Positions 1 through 12,125 of a stretch of DNA of 64,000 nucleotides are shown here, piece by piece. This stretch comes from Aspidiotus rigidus (lineage: Eukaryota > Arthropoda > Insecta > Hemiptera > Diaspididae). Made by a program: the position numbers and the translations under genes. Positions within the stretch are counted from its first letter, which is position 1; each line of letters begins with the position of its first letter. Below the pieces are notes generated by a model. It saw only the letters and a list, made by a program, of their open reading frames with translations. It searched no databases and was not told the DNA's origin. Where the stretch lies: contig JAVHKY010000030.1 in the NCBI GenBank assembly GCA_035079385.1, positions 930,001-994,000 of the forward strand, in the 5' to 3' direction.

Positions 1-731
1 AAAAGATAACAAAACTCGAATGTGTGTCATCGACAATAACGATGAAATATTCGGTTTTGTAGATTGAGTGCGAGTTAAATTGAATTTTCTCATCAAATTG
101 CCGACGATTCCGTAAGCAAATATTATTTTTTCTTCAAATTTTTCCAAATCAAAGGAGAAATTATTCTTATCGACTGATTTCTTCTTACGCATGATTTACC
201 ACATTTCAGATTTCGAAAATAGAAAAATAACGAAACATCAGCGCACGGAAAGTTCAAAAAAATTCAGACGTTCGATATTTTTTTGGTGGGAAATTCCTGT
301 AAAAATTCCTCTGATTATAGGGCACGCTTTTTATATTCGACAACAGATAATGAGATGCTTCTTATGACCTTTTATCTTCTGAGAAAATAGAACTATGTTT
401 CTCTCTCTCTCTTTAATTGCGATTGATTGATACATTAGGTGCACTCTTTCTACTAAGAAAAGAAAGAAGTACCATCCTTGGAGATGTTAGAGAACGAAGA
501 AATCATTATACTTTGTAAAAAAAGTTCGTAATATGTATCACTTCGAGCCCGACAAAAAATAAAAATCTAACAGACCAGTGCTTCCACATGAGGAACGTTA
601 AAAAGGACTCGAGCCACAGAAAAAAAAAGGACCAGATTAGACCAACCAGCGTTTTGGTTGAAGTGGACCAAACTTACCCACATTAAGACCAAAATTTCGC
701 TACGTCACAGGAAGGAAGAACCAAATTGAAC
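1..731. other. AT-rich stretch without recognisable gene
   Basis: I see no frame longer than about 60 codons, no splice-flanked exon and no known repeat here. There is one short TC run near 400-412. Confidence 0.5.
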
Positions 732-991
732 ATATATGTGATGCGGTGCACGAAACCCTAGGATAAGTCGGAAATTTTTTTCTTCGAAATTCACTACAAA
801 AAATTCTCTAGATATCACGGAATTTGATATTTTTTGGGGAAGTGACTTAGTGCTCATGAAAGTATACGTGACAAAGTATCCAAAACGTCCAGAACCTCTT
901 TTTTAATATTTTTCGTTTTCGTTTTTTAGCTCTCCTGCACAATTTGGTTTTCCGACTTATCCTAGGGTTTCGCGCACCGCATCACATATAT
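732..991. mobile_element. MITE-like element with ~43-bp terminal inverted repeats
   Basis: The left end (732-774) begins ATATATGTGATGCGGTGC and runs through CGAAACCCTAGG. The right end (948-991) is its reverse complement with a single A/G difference over about 40 bases. The 260-bp element has no coding capacity. Arms this well matched suggest recent insertion or gene conversion. No convincing target-site duplication is visible because the flanks are AT-simple. The superfamily is not assigned. Confidence 0.8.
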
Positions 992-1486
992 CGAAAAAAT
1001 ACGAATGTATCGAAAAAGTCGAAAAGTATTGCAATAATATACGAAAAAATCGAAAAAGGACGAGTTTGTCGATGAAATGCAATCAGATCAAATCTGGTCT
1101 TCTTGGACCAGGTCTGGCAGCACTGCGCCAGACATTCTCATTCCGCCATCATTAGATCATAATTTCTCACTACGACCGATGTCGATGTAATCCACTTCAG
1201 GCTAAACCAATTTGCGGAATAATGAGGTATCTGGTGGCATGCTGATGTCCAATTGGTGGATTGTGAGATGAAGATCAAAAAGTTCTGCAAAAAATTCAAG
1301 ATAGGGCTCACTGAAAAGCAGATTCCGACAGCTACAATTTTTATCCTCGGTATTTTTTAAATTAAAAATTCATAAGAGATGGAGCTGATTTTTCACGTGT
1401 ATATCCCTTTATGGTGAACATTCATTGCCACCAGCAACGCAATCGCTCCGCATTTCGCGAATTAAAACGCACCAGAAAAGCACGCA

Positions 1487-1722
1487 CGCCGTTCTCACGA
1501 CCATTTTGTGAAGGTATAACGTTGCACTAAAACTCGCAGATACAAGTCGCGAGTACATAAGCATCGACAAAGCGTCATAGCACCGGTCTCTCTGTAAGAA
1601 CACACGACGTTCTCACGACCATTTTGTGTAGGTAGCCGTTCCTCTAAAACTCGCAGATAAAAATTAATAGGAGTTGCGAGTACACAAGCAGCAATGTGCC
1701 ACGTCATGGACCTGGTGTCTCG
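1487..1722. repeat. Two-copy tandem duplication, ~118-bp unit
   Basis: The phrase GTTCTCACGACCATTTTGTG recurs at an offset of 118 bases (1491 and 1609). In both copies it is followed by a CTAAAACTCGCAGATA block and a GCGAGTACA block. The copies differ by small indels. Short open frames on the minus strand (1409-1815) are by-products of the duplication and resemble nothing known. Confidence 0.7.
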
Positions 1723-1887
1723 TGCACGGCACTTTTGAGGTACTACAGAACGGCGTAAAAACAAGTTTGCATGACGAACTTGAGCATTCACATCATACTG
1801 CAATACCAGATACACACAAGTAAACTCACTTGGTCAAAATTTCTCGATGTGTGCGAATCGACTGTATCGACTTCATATAGTGGTGTA

Positions 1888-1973
1888 GGTAAGGGAGGAT
1901 ACAGGATATATCCCCCGAATGCAAATTTTCAATCCCTTTTTCCTGTCCATGAGACCTAGAATCCTCCCTTACC
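1888..1973. repeat. Inverted repeat / hairpin with 13-bp arms
   Basis: GGTAAGGGAGGAT (1888-1900) is perfectly inverted at 1961-1973. An inner pair, ACAGGA/TCCTGT, lies at about 1901 and 1941. Between the arms, GGATATATCCCCC resembles the interior of the MITE at 60939-61103, so this may be a relic of the same family. Confidence 0.5.
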
Positions 1974-2149
1974 CTCATTGACAAATTGTAAATAAATCCC
2001 CACTCACAACGTGCCATGACTCCAATTTAAACCATTTTTTAGCGTTCATTTTGAGTCACTTTTGAGTCATTTAGGTACCCTGAAACAATTTTCTCTCTCG
2101 TGTTAATTTGTAGCACTTTGAAAATAAATACGGTTCGACTCCGCAGCTT

Positions 2150-2900
2150 TGTAGGTCGACGTCTGTCGGGTTCGTTGACCTAAATTTCACTGATCGTGAA
2201 TCCGAAATCGATTTTGAGTCATTTTCTCAAAACATTTGACTTAAAATCATCTGCTGATTGAATCCATCTCAAGTTGATGTCGAAACCCCAACTTCGAACT
2301 TTGAAACAAAGTTAGACATATGATTGCGATTTTCAACGGGCCTCGTCATTACCATTACGCATTCTTTCTGCGAGTTGCACACTCACCAAACAGGCAATAA
2401 GTTACATATCCAACAAGCATCAATGGGGAGGAACTGTGATCGTACATCGGCTACTGATCTACGCGACAAATGAATTAAAATGAAATCGACTGATGACAAG
2501 GTGACGATGCTGATGTACACAGAAATCTTGAAGCCATTTCCGATACTTTCAGTCTCAGTTCTGAACAGGATCGCCAAGAGCCAAAAATCTGCTATCAACA
2601 GGTTCTGTACAACTTCAAGATTTTAATACGGCTTCTTGAAATCCCGGAGCTCGAAAAAAAGTACACTTTTCCCCCGCTTTTCGGCCTACATCCTTTTAAA
2701 TCGTGCATCTAGAATCTACGCGATTTAAACGTCGATGATGAATAATACACAATAGATCCGAAATTGACGTCGATTTTCAGTTGAGATAAAATTCAATTAC
2801 AACAAGTCGATTCAATTTCGACATCCAGAAGGAATTCACAAAATCAGATGACGGTTGATCGACGTTGATTTTGAATACGTATTTCAGCTCAAAGTAAAGA
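2150..2900. repeat. GTCGA/ATCGAT-rich degenerate repeat, related to the 58.7-60.3 kb block
   Basis: The segments at 2150-2285 and 2755-2880 are studded with GTCGA, GAAATCGATTTT and GTTGAC words like those in the tandem units at 58.7-60.3 kb. The first block reads in one orientation and the second (for example GACGTCGATTTTCAGTTGA) in the other, with about 470 bases of unrelated DNA between. This is similarity by eye only; an alignment is needed to settle it. Confidence 0.45.
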
Positions 2901-2931
2901 GTCGAATTAAGGGGTCGATTGGAATATGCTT

Positions 2932-4457
2932 CTAAGAAGAGAACGCCTCAATCTCTGAGCCAGGAACGGGACTGATTCTTCGATGGTAAGGATTCAGGGA
3001 ATAGAGGCTTGTATATAGTTGTGCGTATGCAACTTTGAACAGGAGAAATTTGAGTATCCCATAATTACATTCTCGTGCTATAAGGACGACAATCGTATTC
3101 CACGTTCGCGACAATTAATTTCACCTATATACATTCACCTGAAAGAGCCTCCTTTTTCCATCAATTTTCTGAAGATGATCGCGTGAATTTCGGACAGACC
3201 GCGTTCGTAATAAACGCGTAGGCCGAAACTAACGCGACAAGTAATTTTTTATGATAATTAACGTATATAAACGAACATCACAGAAAAAGCCCATTCGAGT
3301 TAATTCGATGTAGCGTATACACATTTAGCTAATTTTTTTGGTCTATTCTTTCGCGGCTCACACTCCAACTCTTAATGATATCGTGTCGTATATACGTACA
3401 TAGATGAATTATGATTTTTTTTTCTCTTTTTCTCCTTCCAAATAAACGTACAAACGAAATTGTTGAGAAAAAAATTACGTGGCATCGGGCCTATAATGCA
3501 CAAAACGAAAACACACAATAGCGAGTTCATATACGAAGTATAATATGAAACGTCTCGGTATATTTCTGGCATTTAAAGTGAGAAATACATATCACCTTAT
3601 CGCGTATACAGAAATCCGATTACGATAATTTTGTAAAAACAAAATTAATTTAAAAAATTTCGCCAGAACACCGAACGATAAGTCGACGACTATGATGTTT
3701 TTTTTTCCTTCGTCGAGTAGCTTATTTTCGGCACGCGAAAGAAATTCAATTCTATATTATGTATTATAATTTTACGAACAGTCTCGAGTTCTTCTTGTTC
3801 TTCATTTGACTCTTTAGAGATAGAATAAGCTATTGTTAATTGCACAGATAATGCGATTTTTTTGAAAACATCTCAAATACTCGAGATGTTTTTTGTAGTG
3901 GAGTGGTTGAAAATCTTCAAGTTTATTGTATCCATATCTATTAATAAGGTGAAGTAGAGGGGAGGAAGAAAACCTCTTGTCTTGACGGGAAACAAAATAC
4001 TTAACGGGTCGGAAAATTTCCCACAATATCGGCGCAAGCTGTGGTAATTACGAAAATTCGGATAAAAGGACAGATTTTTTCAAGCATATCAGGCCGAAAT
4101 GCAAAGTTGATGCGTCACAATATCGAGAAACATAAAAGATTTGAAGTGGGTGTGCCAAATTCGTGCATTGAGCAGTGTGCACCGAAAGAAAGGATACGTA
4201 AGGGCCTCAGGGGAAACAGGGTGGTTGAAAAATCACATCTTATGTATCCTTAATAGGCAAAATCTTCCTTACGTAATTAATACATGGCCTCAAGGGTTGA
4301 AGCCCTCCTTAAGCTAAGGAAAGGCAAGAAAATGAGCTTCGAGAATGTGGAGATACATACTATGAAAATGATACACTGCACCGTATAATTTTTTTCGTTT
4401 TTCGCCGCCCAAACGAAATTTCTGCGGGCGCCCCTGATGACACTGAGTTCCTTCTCT
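2932..4457. other. No gene seen
   Basis: This is AT-rich sequence with only short open frames of low-complexity composition. CTGATGA at 4434 is not followed by a hammerhead-like stem. Confidence 0.45.
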
Positions 4458-4735
4458 TTCAACAGGGAATCTGTTTTATCAGGGGGGTTCGGAAAAAACT
4501 TCCGAAGCTCAGAGCTCGTAAATTTTCCAAGTCTCCCTCTAAGTCCCCTCCTCTCATATATAGTTTGGAGGTTGAGACGTCACAGTTCGATGACGTCATA
4601 TATCAGTTTTTTCCAAGTTCCCCTCCTATTATATACAGCTACAAAGTCCGGGTCTGTGACGTCACAATCTACATTTTTCAGATCTCACGTGCTCCCTAAA
4701 ACAGGTTCCCTGCCACCCCTCGTTCAACTGCGTTA
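4458..4735. mobile_element. Short TIR element of the AACAGGGAAYCTGTT dispersed family
   Basis: The left end AACAGGGAATCTGTTTTA (about 4463) is mirrored by TAAAACAGGTTCCCTG at about 4697-4712. The interior carries two modules of the form CCAAGT(C/T)CCCCTCC...ATATA followed by a GGAGG-type turn. It also has two perfect TGACGTCA octamers (4591-4598 and 4657-4664). Related copies lie at 23.47-23.65, 36.61-36.75, 54.37-54.74, 55.08-55.33 and 59.46-59.66 kb. The open frame across it (4437-4736) is a shadow of the repeat. Confidence 0.6.
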
Positions 4736-4801
4736 AAGAACCCGCGTTTTTTTTTTATAATGGTTAATCACGATAATAGGCAGAAGGCTATACACTGCAG
4801 T

Positions 4802-4922
4802 CCATTGAAAATCAAAAGCATAATGGAGGAGGCTGGATCTGGCAGAAGGGCGTCCGTCCCATAAAAAATACATTGAACGGACGCCTTTCTGTCAGATACG
4901 TCCTCAATTGTGATTTGAATGG
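4802..4922. repeat. 120-bp imperfect palindrome
   Basis: CTGGCAGAAGGGCGTCCGT (4839-4857) is inverted as ACGGACGCCTTTCTGTCAG (4877-4895). It has two mismatches, and both would still pair as G-U in one strand. The pairing continues outward in weaker form to CCATTGAAA near 4802 and TTTGAATGG near 4922. It is consistent with a tiny MITE or a hairpin-forming relic. Confidence 0.6.
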
Positions 4923-7900
4923 AAATTTTATGGCTTTTCCAGAGCTTCCAATTCATTCTCTTGCAAGGATCTGCGAAAAATCTAGATAAATTTCAGACGC
5001 TCAATTTTAAGTAATATGTATCGTATGAAAAACAAAAAAAAGCTCAGTTTTAAAAATCCACAAAGAAAAGACCTCGCCAACGGGAAAAAATTCACAAAAA
5101 CAATCTAGGTTTAGAACAATCTTTCTGTTTTTCGGATAAAACAAATTCATCGATCTACACATTTGCTTCGTTTTCCAGTTCTTCAAGAATTCACGAATTG
5201 AAAACAAAACTCAAAATTCTTTATATCGCCTACAAACTGCGTCGACCAATTCATACCTTTCCTTCACTTTTCCTGTAGAAGGCCAGGAAGTTATAATCGT
5301 TCTTCTCTCAGGGGCAGGCAGGATTGAGAGGAAAGGCGAAATTTCCTCTTTGGACTGGTCCCAAAAATGGGCTACTTTGACGACTAGCTTTAGAGCACGG
5401 CGTCCTTCATATACGAGACCCGCTTGGAAATTATTTCCTGCCAACTTCACAATTCAGCCCTCCTCTCCTGCCTTCCCGCCCACTTGAGAATATAGTTTTA
5501 ATTCTCCATTAGTTGATATATTTTTATCGTTGCTTTGTGTCACTCTTGACTAGAATTCGAAGCACGGAGTATTTAAGAACAAGACGTAGTATTCGTACGA
5601 GAAATTGCAAGGCTTACTCGCTCTATATCCTTTTTGACTTGAAGTGCTCTAAACCAAGTAACTTTCCGAAAAAGTTGGAAAACATTCACGCTCGAAAGAA
5701 GAACCACCGAGCGCCCTCAAGCACTCATAACTTCTCGAAGATCGCATGCAGGACTATACATCCAATAAGTTTGAGAAAAAAACGCACAAAAGAAGAGCAA
5801 AACACGAAGCTCTTTTCGCGCTCGATATTCAGCACGAACTTCTCATGTAAGTCAACGACATTTTATACAGCCGACAAATTTTGCATTATTTCATTTGTGC
5901 GTAGAGAAATTCTGCCCATAGGTTCGGCGTTTCTACAAACTTGCCAGGGTGTCTAATAAAAATTTTCTTGGCGCTCTTATCACAAAAATCAACACGGGTG
6001 TCATTTTAAATGAAAAATGAAAACAGGGCATCAATAGAAATTCATACTTTTACCCTGAAATTATCAAAAAATATGCCATTTTCATGCTTTCATACCATCT
6101 TCAGCCAAAATCATTCCTCACGTTTTTCATGCTAGTGGACACCCTGCCCTTGCTCGGCTGTAGTGTCGGTCTATAAACAAAAAAGGAAAAACTCAAAAAA
6201 CTCATTCCCTTTCTTCATTCATTTTTTTAAAATTCGCAGATATCCCAGAACATCTTGATACTAGAGTTGAATTTTGAAAAGCCCCACAATGATCTCAATT
6301 TAATTGATCTACCTATGACCACTTGACGTTGAGAGAGCAATCGATCAGCTCACATGATGTAAACATGATTTTGAAAATTAGAGTAATTATAGGAGAAATT
6401 TTACGACATCATGGGATAGTCAGTATTGTGAACCATGCGAACAAATAAGTACGTGCTGAAAACTTATCAATATCTTAATACAATAATAATCGACAGAATA
6501 TCTAAAATACTTCCGACTTGACTACAACACTAACATAATTCAGTCTTTACCTCATTTCTGAAGTTTTGGTAGCATTTTTTTATCCGCAAGATCCTCTGAG
6601 TCTCACGAAAGAGGGTAGTCAGATCAAAGAAAATTTACTTCGCTTTGCTGGAAATATTGAAGAATACCGATTTTACCACATGCGAGGAAATTTCGAAAAA
6701 CACACACGAGATCGACAGAATTTGAAAAAAGAAAAAAAATCAGAAAATACTAATATGAGCCCCTGAATCCTCTACTTTTCAGAAACTAAAACGAATATAA
6801 ATAAAAACTGAAGACGAAAATGAAATCACAAGTTTTGAATTCAGCAAGGGAAATAAATAAGTGCAAAATGATGATTGAGTGAAAATATTCGGAGAAATTA
6901 AATTCTCTTTTTTAGACTGTACGTAGGGCTGCAATGCCTCATTTTGCAAAAATTGCACTCGTCATTTTTTAATTCTTTCGCGTCAGTTGTGTAATTTACT
7001 ATTTACAATCCTGATGTCGAATTTCACAGTGCCGCTGGCAGTAGAATATGTAGAAATTTGCTCATCGCTTCTTAAAATTTCGCCCTCGTTTTCAGAATAC
7101 TCTTGAAGGCTGAGGACAATTAAACGTGTTTACATGACAATAATTAAGGAATGAAGGATTAATTACGAGAGTTCTATTGAAGATACACTAATTTTTTTGT
7201 ATGATTTTTTCGGATTAGACTGAGAATATTTTTAAAGACGTGGATAAAAAATAAAAATTTTAATTCTTCCACCGAAGTCAATTTACGTTATGTACATAAT
7301 GAAGGGTCTCTTCCACAATATTTCGAAAACGTATTGCTTTAGATTTTGAAGAAATAAAATTTTATTTAAAAAAGTATGCGGCTTCGGTTGAGTTTTTTAT
7401 TATTTTTTTTTTTTCGATCCTGGAAAATTTTCCATCAATCTATACTCAAAACAATTTTTTTCAATAATTCGCAAAAATTGGAGATAGTTTCGAAGCAAGC
7501 AAGCAACAAAAATCCATTCGTACGAACATTTCAGCAGCACGAGTGGAAAATAGAAAAAAATTATTGTGATTTTAGCCTCTGAAAACTTTCTCAATCTGAT
7601 TGAAGTCGGATTAAAAAAAAAAAAGGTTTACACGAACTCTATGAAAATAATTTAGGGTTCTAGAACGAACAAATTTTCGAGTACTTCAAATAGCTCATTT
7701 TTTTTTTTGAAATTTTGTAGAACGTTTGAAGGTTAGGTAATTCTCCAAAAACTGCTTCGAAACCATTTTGATTAGGAGCGAGAGGCGAACTTTCAAATTG
7801 CTAAGATCAACGCATTTTGTCGATAAACCGACATCCCTAAGAGTTCATTCAACTTTACGTCTTCCCATCACGTCGAACAAGATTTACGGTCACCTTTAAT

Positions 7901-9832
7901 TGTTTAATATACGTTGGGCAAACTCAATAGCTTAATAAAAATTCAAAGTTTCTTTTATTACCTAGTTATAACACTTAAATTTTCACGATTACCGAGAAGA
8001 TATCGAAGTTGTTTATAGTCAATTTTAGAGTCACAAGAAATTTCTCAAACGTCAGAAAAAGTCGAACTTGTGAACCACACAAGCATAAAGATTCATGGTC
8101 TTTTTTTGGCCAGTTTGAAGCGAAACTTCGAATTTTTTCAGAGTAGAGATGGAGAAAGTTTTCGGAAGCCTTTCGTCAACAGATGATGTCGAGATGTTTG
8201 TGTTTATTCGAACAACGAACCTCAAATTGTCTGTCAGTTATTTAAAGTCACCCCTTCCTGCAGTACGTCATCTGAAATTCACATTTTATCTCACTGAAGA
8301 AAAAAAGAAAAAATAGAAATATCATGGGTCGTGAGCAAACAAGGTAGGGAAAATGTCCTCTGAGGCAAGTGAGACTCGTTGAGGATTGCTCGAAAATACA
8401 GCAAGAAAAATTTGAAAAAGGTATACCAAAATCATATTTTTCACTTCCCAGAACTAATGAAGAACCAAGGAGATGTAATAAAGATACCCATGTAAAATTT
8501 AGTGTACGAGTAACTTTGAAAAGCATATTTTCGAGAAATTTTATACTTCTGACTTCTATAACTTCTAAGAAGTTGAATCCCCGTATTACAAGATATTTGA
8601 AACAACCGTGATCATGAAAAAAGTTTTGACTCTTCAATTTTTGAACGTCCAGATTAAAATGAAAATCATAAATATGCTGCTAACACTTCGATTGACCTTA
8701 ACACAGTGCAGATTTTTAAATTGTTTTCCTGAGTGTAATTTTGTGAGTTGGAGATAGTCCCCGGCGTTTTGTAAAGAAGTAACTCGTAGACCGAATTCGG
8801 AAGTTTTTTCGATTTTAGTAATATCGGTGAATGGTACATTACGTACAAAGGTCTGTAGACGAGTACGAGTTGAGTGAGTTCACGATTGCTCCTGTGTAAG
8901 ATATTCCACTGAACCACGAAAGATTGTAAAGTTTCAGGAAAAATTCGATCCTCTACAAGAGAACAGTTCACCGGTACAACAAAATTCGAACTTCAAGCAA
9001 ATACCTGAAGGATTATTATTTTTAATTTACCAAAACTTTGGTACTGGTATTAGAAATGATTGGTATCTCTGCTCTCAAATATCCGACTTCGGAGTTACTT
9101 ATTCTTCAAAAAAGATAGAAATTGAGGTGGTAAGTAGCACTTGATTTCGTGCTAACTCGTTTGAAGCACACCGCCGACCACCAAAACTTCTATTTAGGCC
9201 CGGTTAACGCACTCGATAAAATTGTTATCTTATCATTTTTAGGTACGAGGTGAAAACAACATACTCGAGCAGTGTATAACACGTTATCGCAATCGAAGAC
9301 CGGTGATCTTGGACGAGAAAAGACGAGTTGACCACGAAAAAACGCCTACCATATGATACGAAAATCGAGACTCACCTGCATCCATCGGGGTGTAAAATAA
9401 ATCCAAGAAACGTGCACACAAACTTTTTCAATCAGAAACAAACAACAACACGATAAGACGCCGCACAAGTCATAAAATTTTTAGAATAATTTTCACCGAA
9501 AAAATTCGAATATCGAGAAGTGCACCGAACAATCTTGAGAAGAAACTTCGTATTATACGCGACGACTAAAATTAATCGAATCGGTAATAGATAATTAATC
9601 CGCCGCGAGATTAGTCGACGAGAAAAATAAAAATAAAATAACGAAAAAATAATTATAACGAAATACAACCAATTCACCGAAAATAATAAAAACGTGGAAA
9701 ATCTCGACGACGCGTCTACAGTTTCACGGATTATTTTTCCGTATAGGACGTCGAAAAATTAACCAATATTTCAAAAACCGAAAAAATTACTTCTCTCCCC
9801 TACTTTAATTTCCGTTCGTTAATACACCGAAA
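4923..9832. other. Long AT-rich stretch, no supported gene
   Basis: The longest frames (5513-5956 plus, 147 codons; 8248-8637 minus, 129 codons) are basic or aromatic-rich, lack any domain signature and do not begin behind a convincing splice site. I regard them as chance. Homopolymer T and A runs near 7400 and 7613 are the only low-complexity marks. Confidence 0.45.
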
Positions 9833-9834
9833 GA

Positions 9835-9851
9835 AAGAGAGAGAGAGAGAG
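9835..9851. repeat. (GA)n microsatellite
   Basis: An uninterrupted GAGAGA run is followed by GTGTG. Confidence 0.8.
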
Positions 9852-9852
9852 T

Positions 9853-10905
9853 GTGTCGTAAGTAAAGGAAAACAGAAAAAAGAACGAAATCGGGGGATTA
9901 CCCCTCTAGAATAATTTTTGCCCCCCTCCACACATGAACGAAATCAACGCGGCGTTACAATAAAACCTCGTGACGAATAAAATAATTACGATACGTCGTA
10001 TACGGGAGAAAAAGGAAGGAAAAAATGAGTAAGAAAAAGAATAAAAAAACATTACCGGAATATGTGTACGTACGCGTAAACTCGTTAACCCATTTGAAAT
10101 GGGCACTGACTGATCACCAGAAGAAGCGAAATATCACATAATCTAAAACGCGGTTTCTCATAGAACGATTGCGCAATCCGCTACGCGCAACTTCCCCTAC
10201 TGACAGTCTCTGCCGTACCTAAAAAACACACGTCTTCCAATATAGACAGGTAGGTGAAATGTACTCGATAATTTTTTTATCGTTTCTCTGCTTCTATTAT
10301 TTTTTTTTTTCGCCCGTCCTCTTCTTCTTCCCCTTTTCCGCCACTGCACCGAAAAAGGGATTAAAAGCGAAAAATCGTTCTCGAATAAGAAACGTGCTAT
10401 ATACGTGTTTCTGGGAATTTTCTTCGAAAGCAATTTTTGATGGCGTGTTCAACGATAAAATTGATCATATAATAGACTTTCCGGGAAGCGAGTAAAAAAA
10501 TTATTACGACAAGGATGAGAGCCGCAAAGACACATACTTTTCGTACAGGAGCTCAAAAAATTACCAAAATATCGTTTCTTCGAATTTTATCATGGAAATT
10601 TACATTATAGAAACTATTCTCACACGAAGGATATTGTTCGTCAATTTTCATATCCGAAAAGAATTCCCTCTAGACGCGCGAACGAAGAATCCGCATCACT
10701 TATCAGGACGCGTGGGCTTCTTCACTGTTGACTCGTTCGCGCAGCGTTGAATATTCTCACACGCCTCGCCACGCATTCACGGGGTCGAGTATACAATTTT
10801 ATTAACACGCGAAATTTGGCGAGTGTGACAAGTTGTCAAACATGACGATAACTTACAAGGTGTCAACCGGATTCGAGTTCTCAAAATTTACGACTTTTTA
10901 TTCCT

Positions 10906-10909
<4 letters not shown>
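9853..10909. other. No gene seen
   Basis: AT-rich DNA with CpG-containing words (ACGCGT, CGCGCG) near 10670-10780. No open frame has recognisable content. Confidence 0.4.

Positions 10910-10949
<40 letters not shown>
10910..10949 (+). repeat. 40-nt poly(A) tract
   Basis: About 40 consecutive A residues. It could be the 3' tail of an old retroposed sequence lying upstream (about 10600-10909), but I recognise no source gene there. Confidence 0.85.
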
Positions 10950-10951
<2 letters not shown>

Positions 10952-11374
10952 AAGAAGAATCTAACTTACAGCAATTTACAACAAACAGTTTCCCTGGACA
11001 TCTTCTAATCGAACTCCCTCCATAGCGTTACCATAATAAAATGATTTCTCCAAAAATAGTTTCATGAATTTTGGGAAAACTTCGAAGGTTAGGTTTAACC
11101 AGTTTTAGAGTAACAAAGTCCAGCTCCGAAACCATATATGAACCGGCCTGGACCATTGCCGTACGCCGCGCGGTGTCCGATGAAAAGTGGTCTACCCTGA
11201 TGAACAATTTGGACTTGGAAAAATTTCGTCTTTCGAGCCATAATATATGACAGGAAAGGGACTCGGAAGATTTAGAGTTGCAAGCCACAATACATGATAG
11301 GAGAGAGAATAAACGCGAAAAGACGAATACTCCGAAGGGAGAGTAAACCTTGCAAAACGCGGAAAATACAAAAC

Positions 11375-11408
11375 GACGAGCGCTTTCGGTTAATAAACCA
11401 TCTTCAAG
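11375..11408 (-). ncRNA. Hammerhead-like motif downstream of PLE-1 GIY-YIG
   Basis: On the minus strand, about 45 bases past the GIY-YIG stop, the sequence reads TTGAAGA, then TGGTT-TATT-AACC, then GAAAGCGC. This has the layout of a hammerhead core (CUGANGA, stem II, GAAA), with C3 changed to U and a spare U before the stem. Penelope-like elements are known to carry hammerhead ribozymes in their terminal repeats, so the position fits. Helices I and III and the NUH cleavage site are not convincing, so it may be decayed or coincidental. Confidence 0.35.
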
Positions 11409-11452
11409 CCTGAAATGAAAGCAACTGACGAACGGAGGAGAAGAACACGGTA

Positions 11453-12110
11453 TTAAGATTGGCTAAACGAGAAATCACGGTGTGAATCATAGACCAGTTC
11501 GATCAGGCCATCTTCCGGAATGAACGAGTTGAGTACAGTGATACCGTCAGTGTTGCGATGACGCATTATCTCTATATACTCGAGGGCGATGCGCTTTCGG
11601 TACGAATTCTCAATATGGAGGAGCTTTTCGGATCCCTCACTCAAGCTGTGGCCGCTCTTTATCAAATAATCAGCAAAAGCTGACTCCCCTAAGCGTCCCT
11701 TCTCCCAAGACTTCAGGTGCTCAGCTACTCTAACTTTCATTTGACGGCTGGTCTCACCAATATAAAAGCCTCCACAATCCCCACATTCCAACTTATGAAC
11801 ACCACTCCTCTCATCAATGGGTATGGGGTCCTTCAGTCTCACAAACAACCCCTTAACTGTTGTAGGGTTGTAGAACGCGGGTCTGAAGCCAAACGGGCGG
11901 AGGGCCGACCCAATTGGAGGGAGAACTTCCCCAAAAAAGGGAGACTGATCCAACGCAACCGGCGATCACGGATCATGTCTCAGGGGAGGGAGGTGGTGGA
12001 ATCAAGAATGCTCCTTGTAACTTTCCTCCGAACCATCACGTCAACGTCGACATTGACCCCATTCACTCTAGCCAGGTGTTTTATTGTGACTAATTCTTTC
12101 TTAAAAGCAG
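11453..12110 (-). pseudogene. Penelope-like element PLE-1: RT-to-nuclease linker plus GIY-YIG endonuclease (5'-truncated)
   Basis: The main frame (11953 to 11453, 166 residues) carries a GIY-YIG domain. It has GVHKLEC at residues 51-57, the paired cysteines CGDC at 57-60, FYIGETSR at 63-70 and the RVAEH helix near 75-79. A C-terminal segment with LEYIEI follows. Upstream, in a different frame (about 12107 to 11981), lies the linker that joins RT to the nuclease in this family, with the words KKELVTIKHLARVNG and STTSLP; it ends in a stop. In Penelope-like retroelements this nuclease nicks the target DNA that primes reverse transcription. The copy stops abruptly at about 12110, where a plus-strand RT begins. 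It is dead: frame-broken and lacking its RT on this strand. Confidence 0.8.
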
Positions 12111-12125
12111 ACTGACTCACAGATA

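Noticed and set aside
2118..2142. GGTTCGACTCC, a B-box-like word of a tRNA gene
   Set aside because: No A box and no cloverleaf arms in the preceding 80 bases.
4434..4440. CTGATGA as a possible hammerhead core
   Set aside because: No stem II and GAAA follow within a plausible distance. Similar isolated CTGATGA words at about 29940, 34488 and 45118 were rejected for the same reason.
5513..5956. 147-codon open frame, plus strand
   Set aside because: Basic, Ser/Phe-rich composition, no domain, no splice context. Such lengths arise by chance in a 64-kb window.
8248..8637. 129-codon open frame, minus strand
   Set aside because: Aromatic-rich, no motif, and overlapped by an 80-codon frame on the other strand. 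Probably chance.
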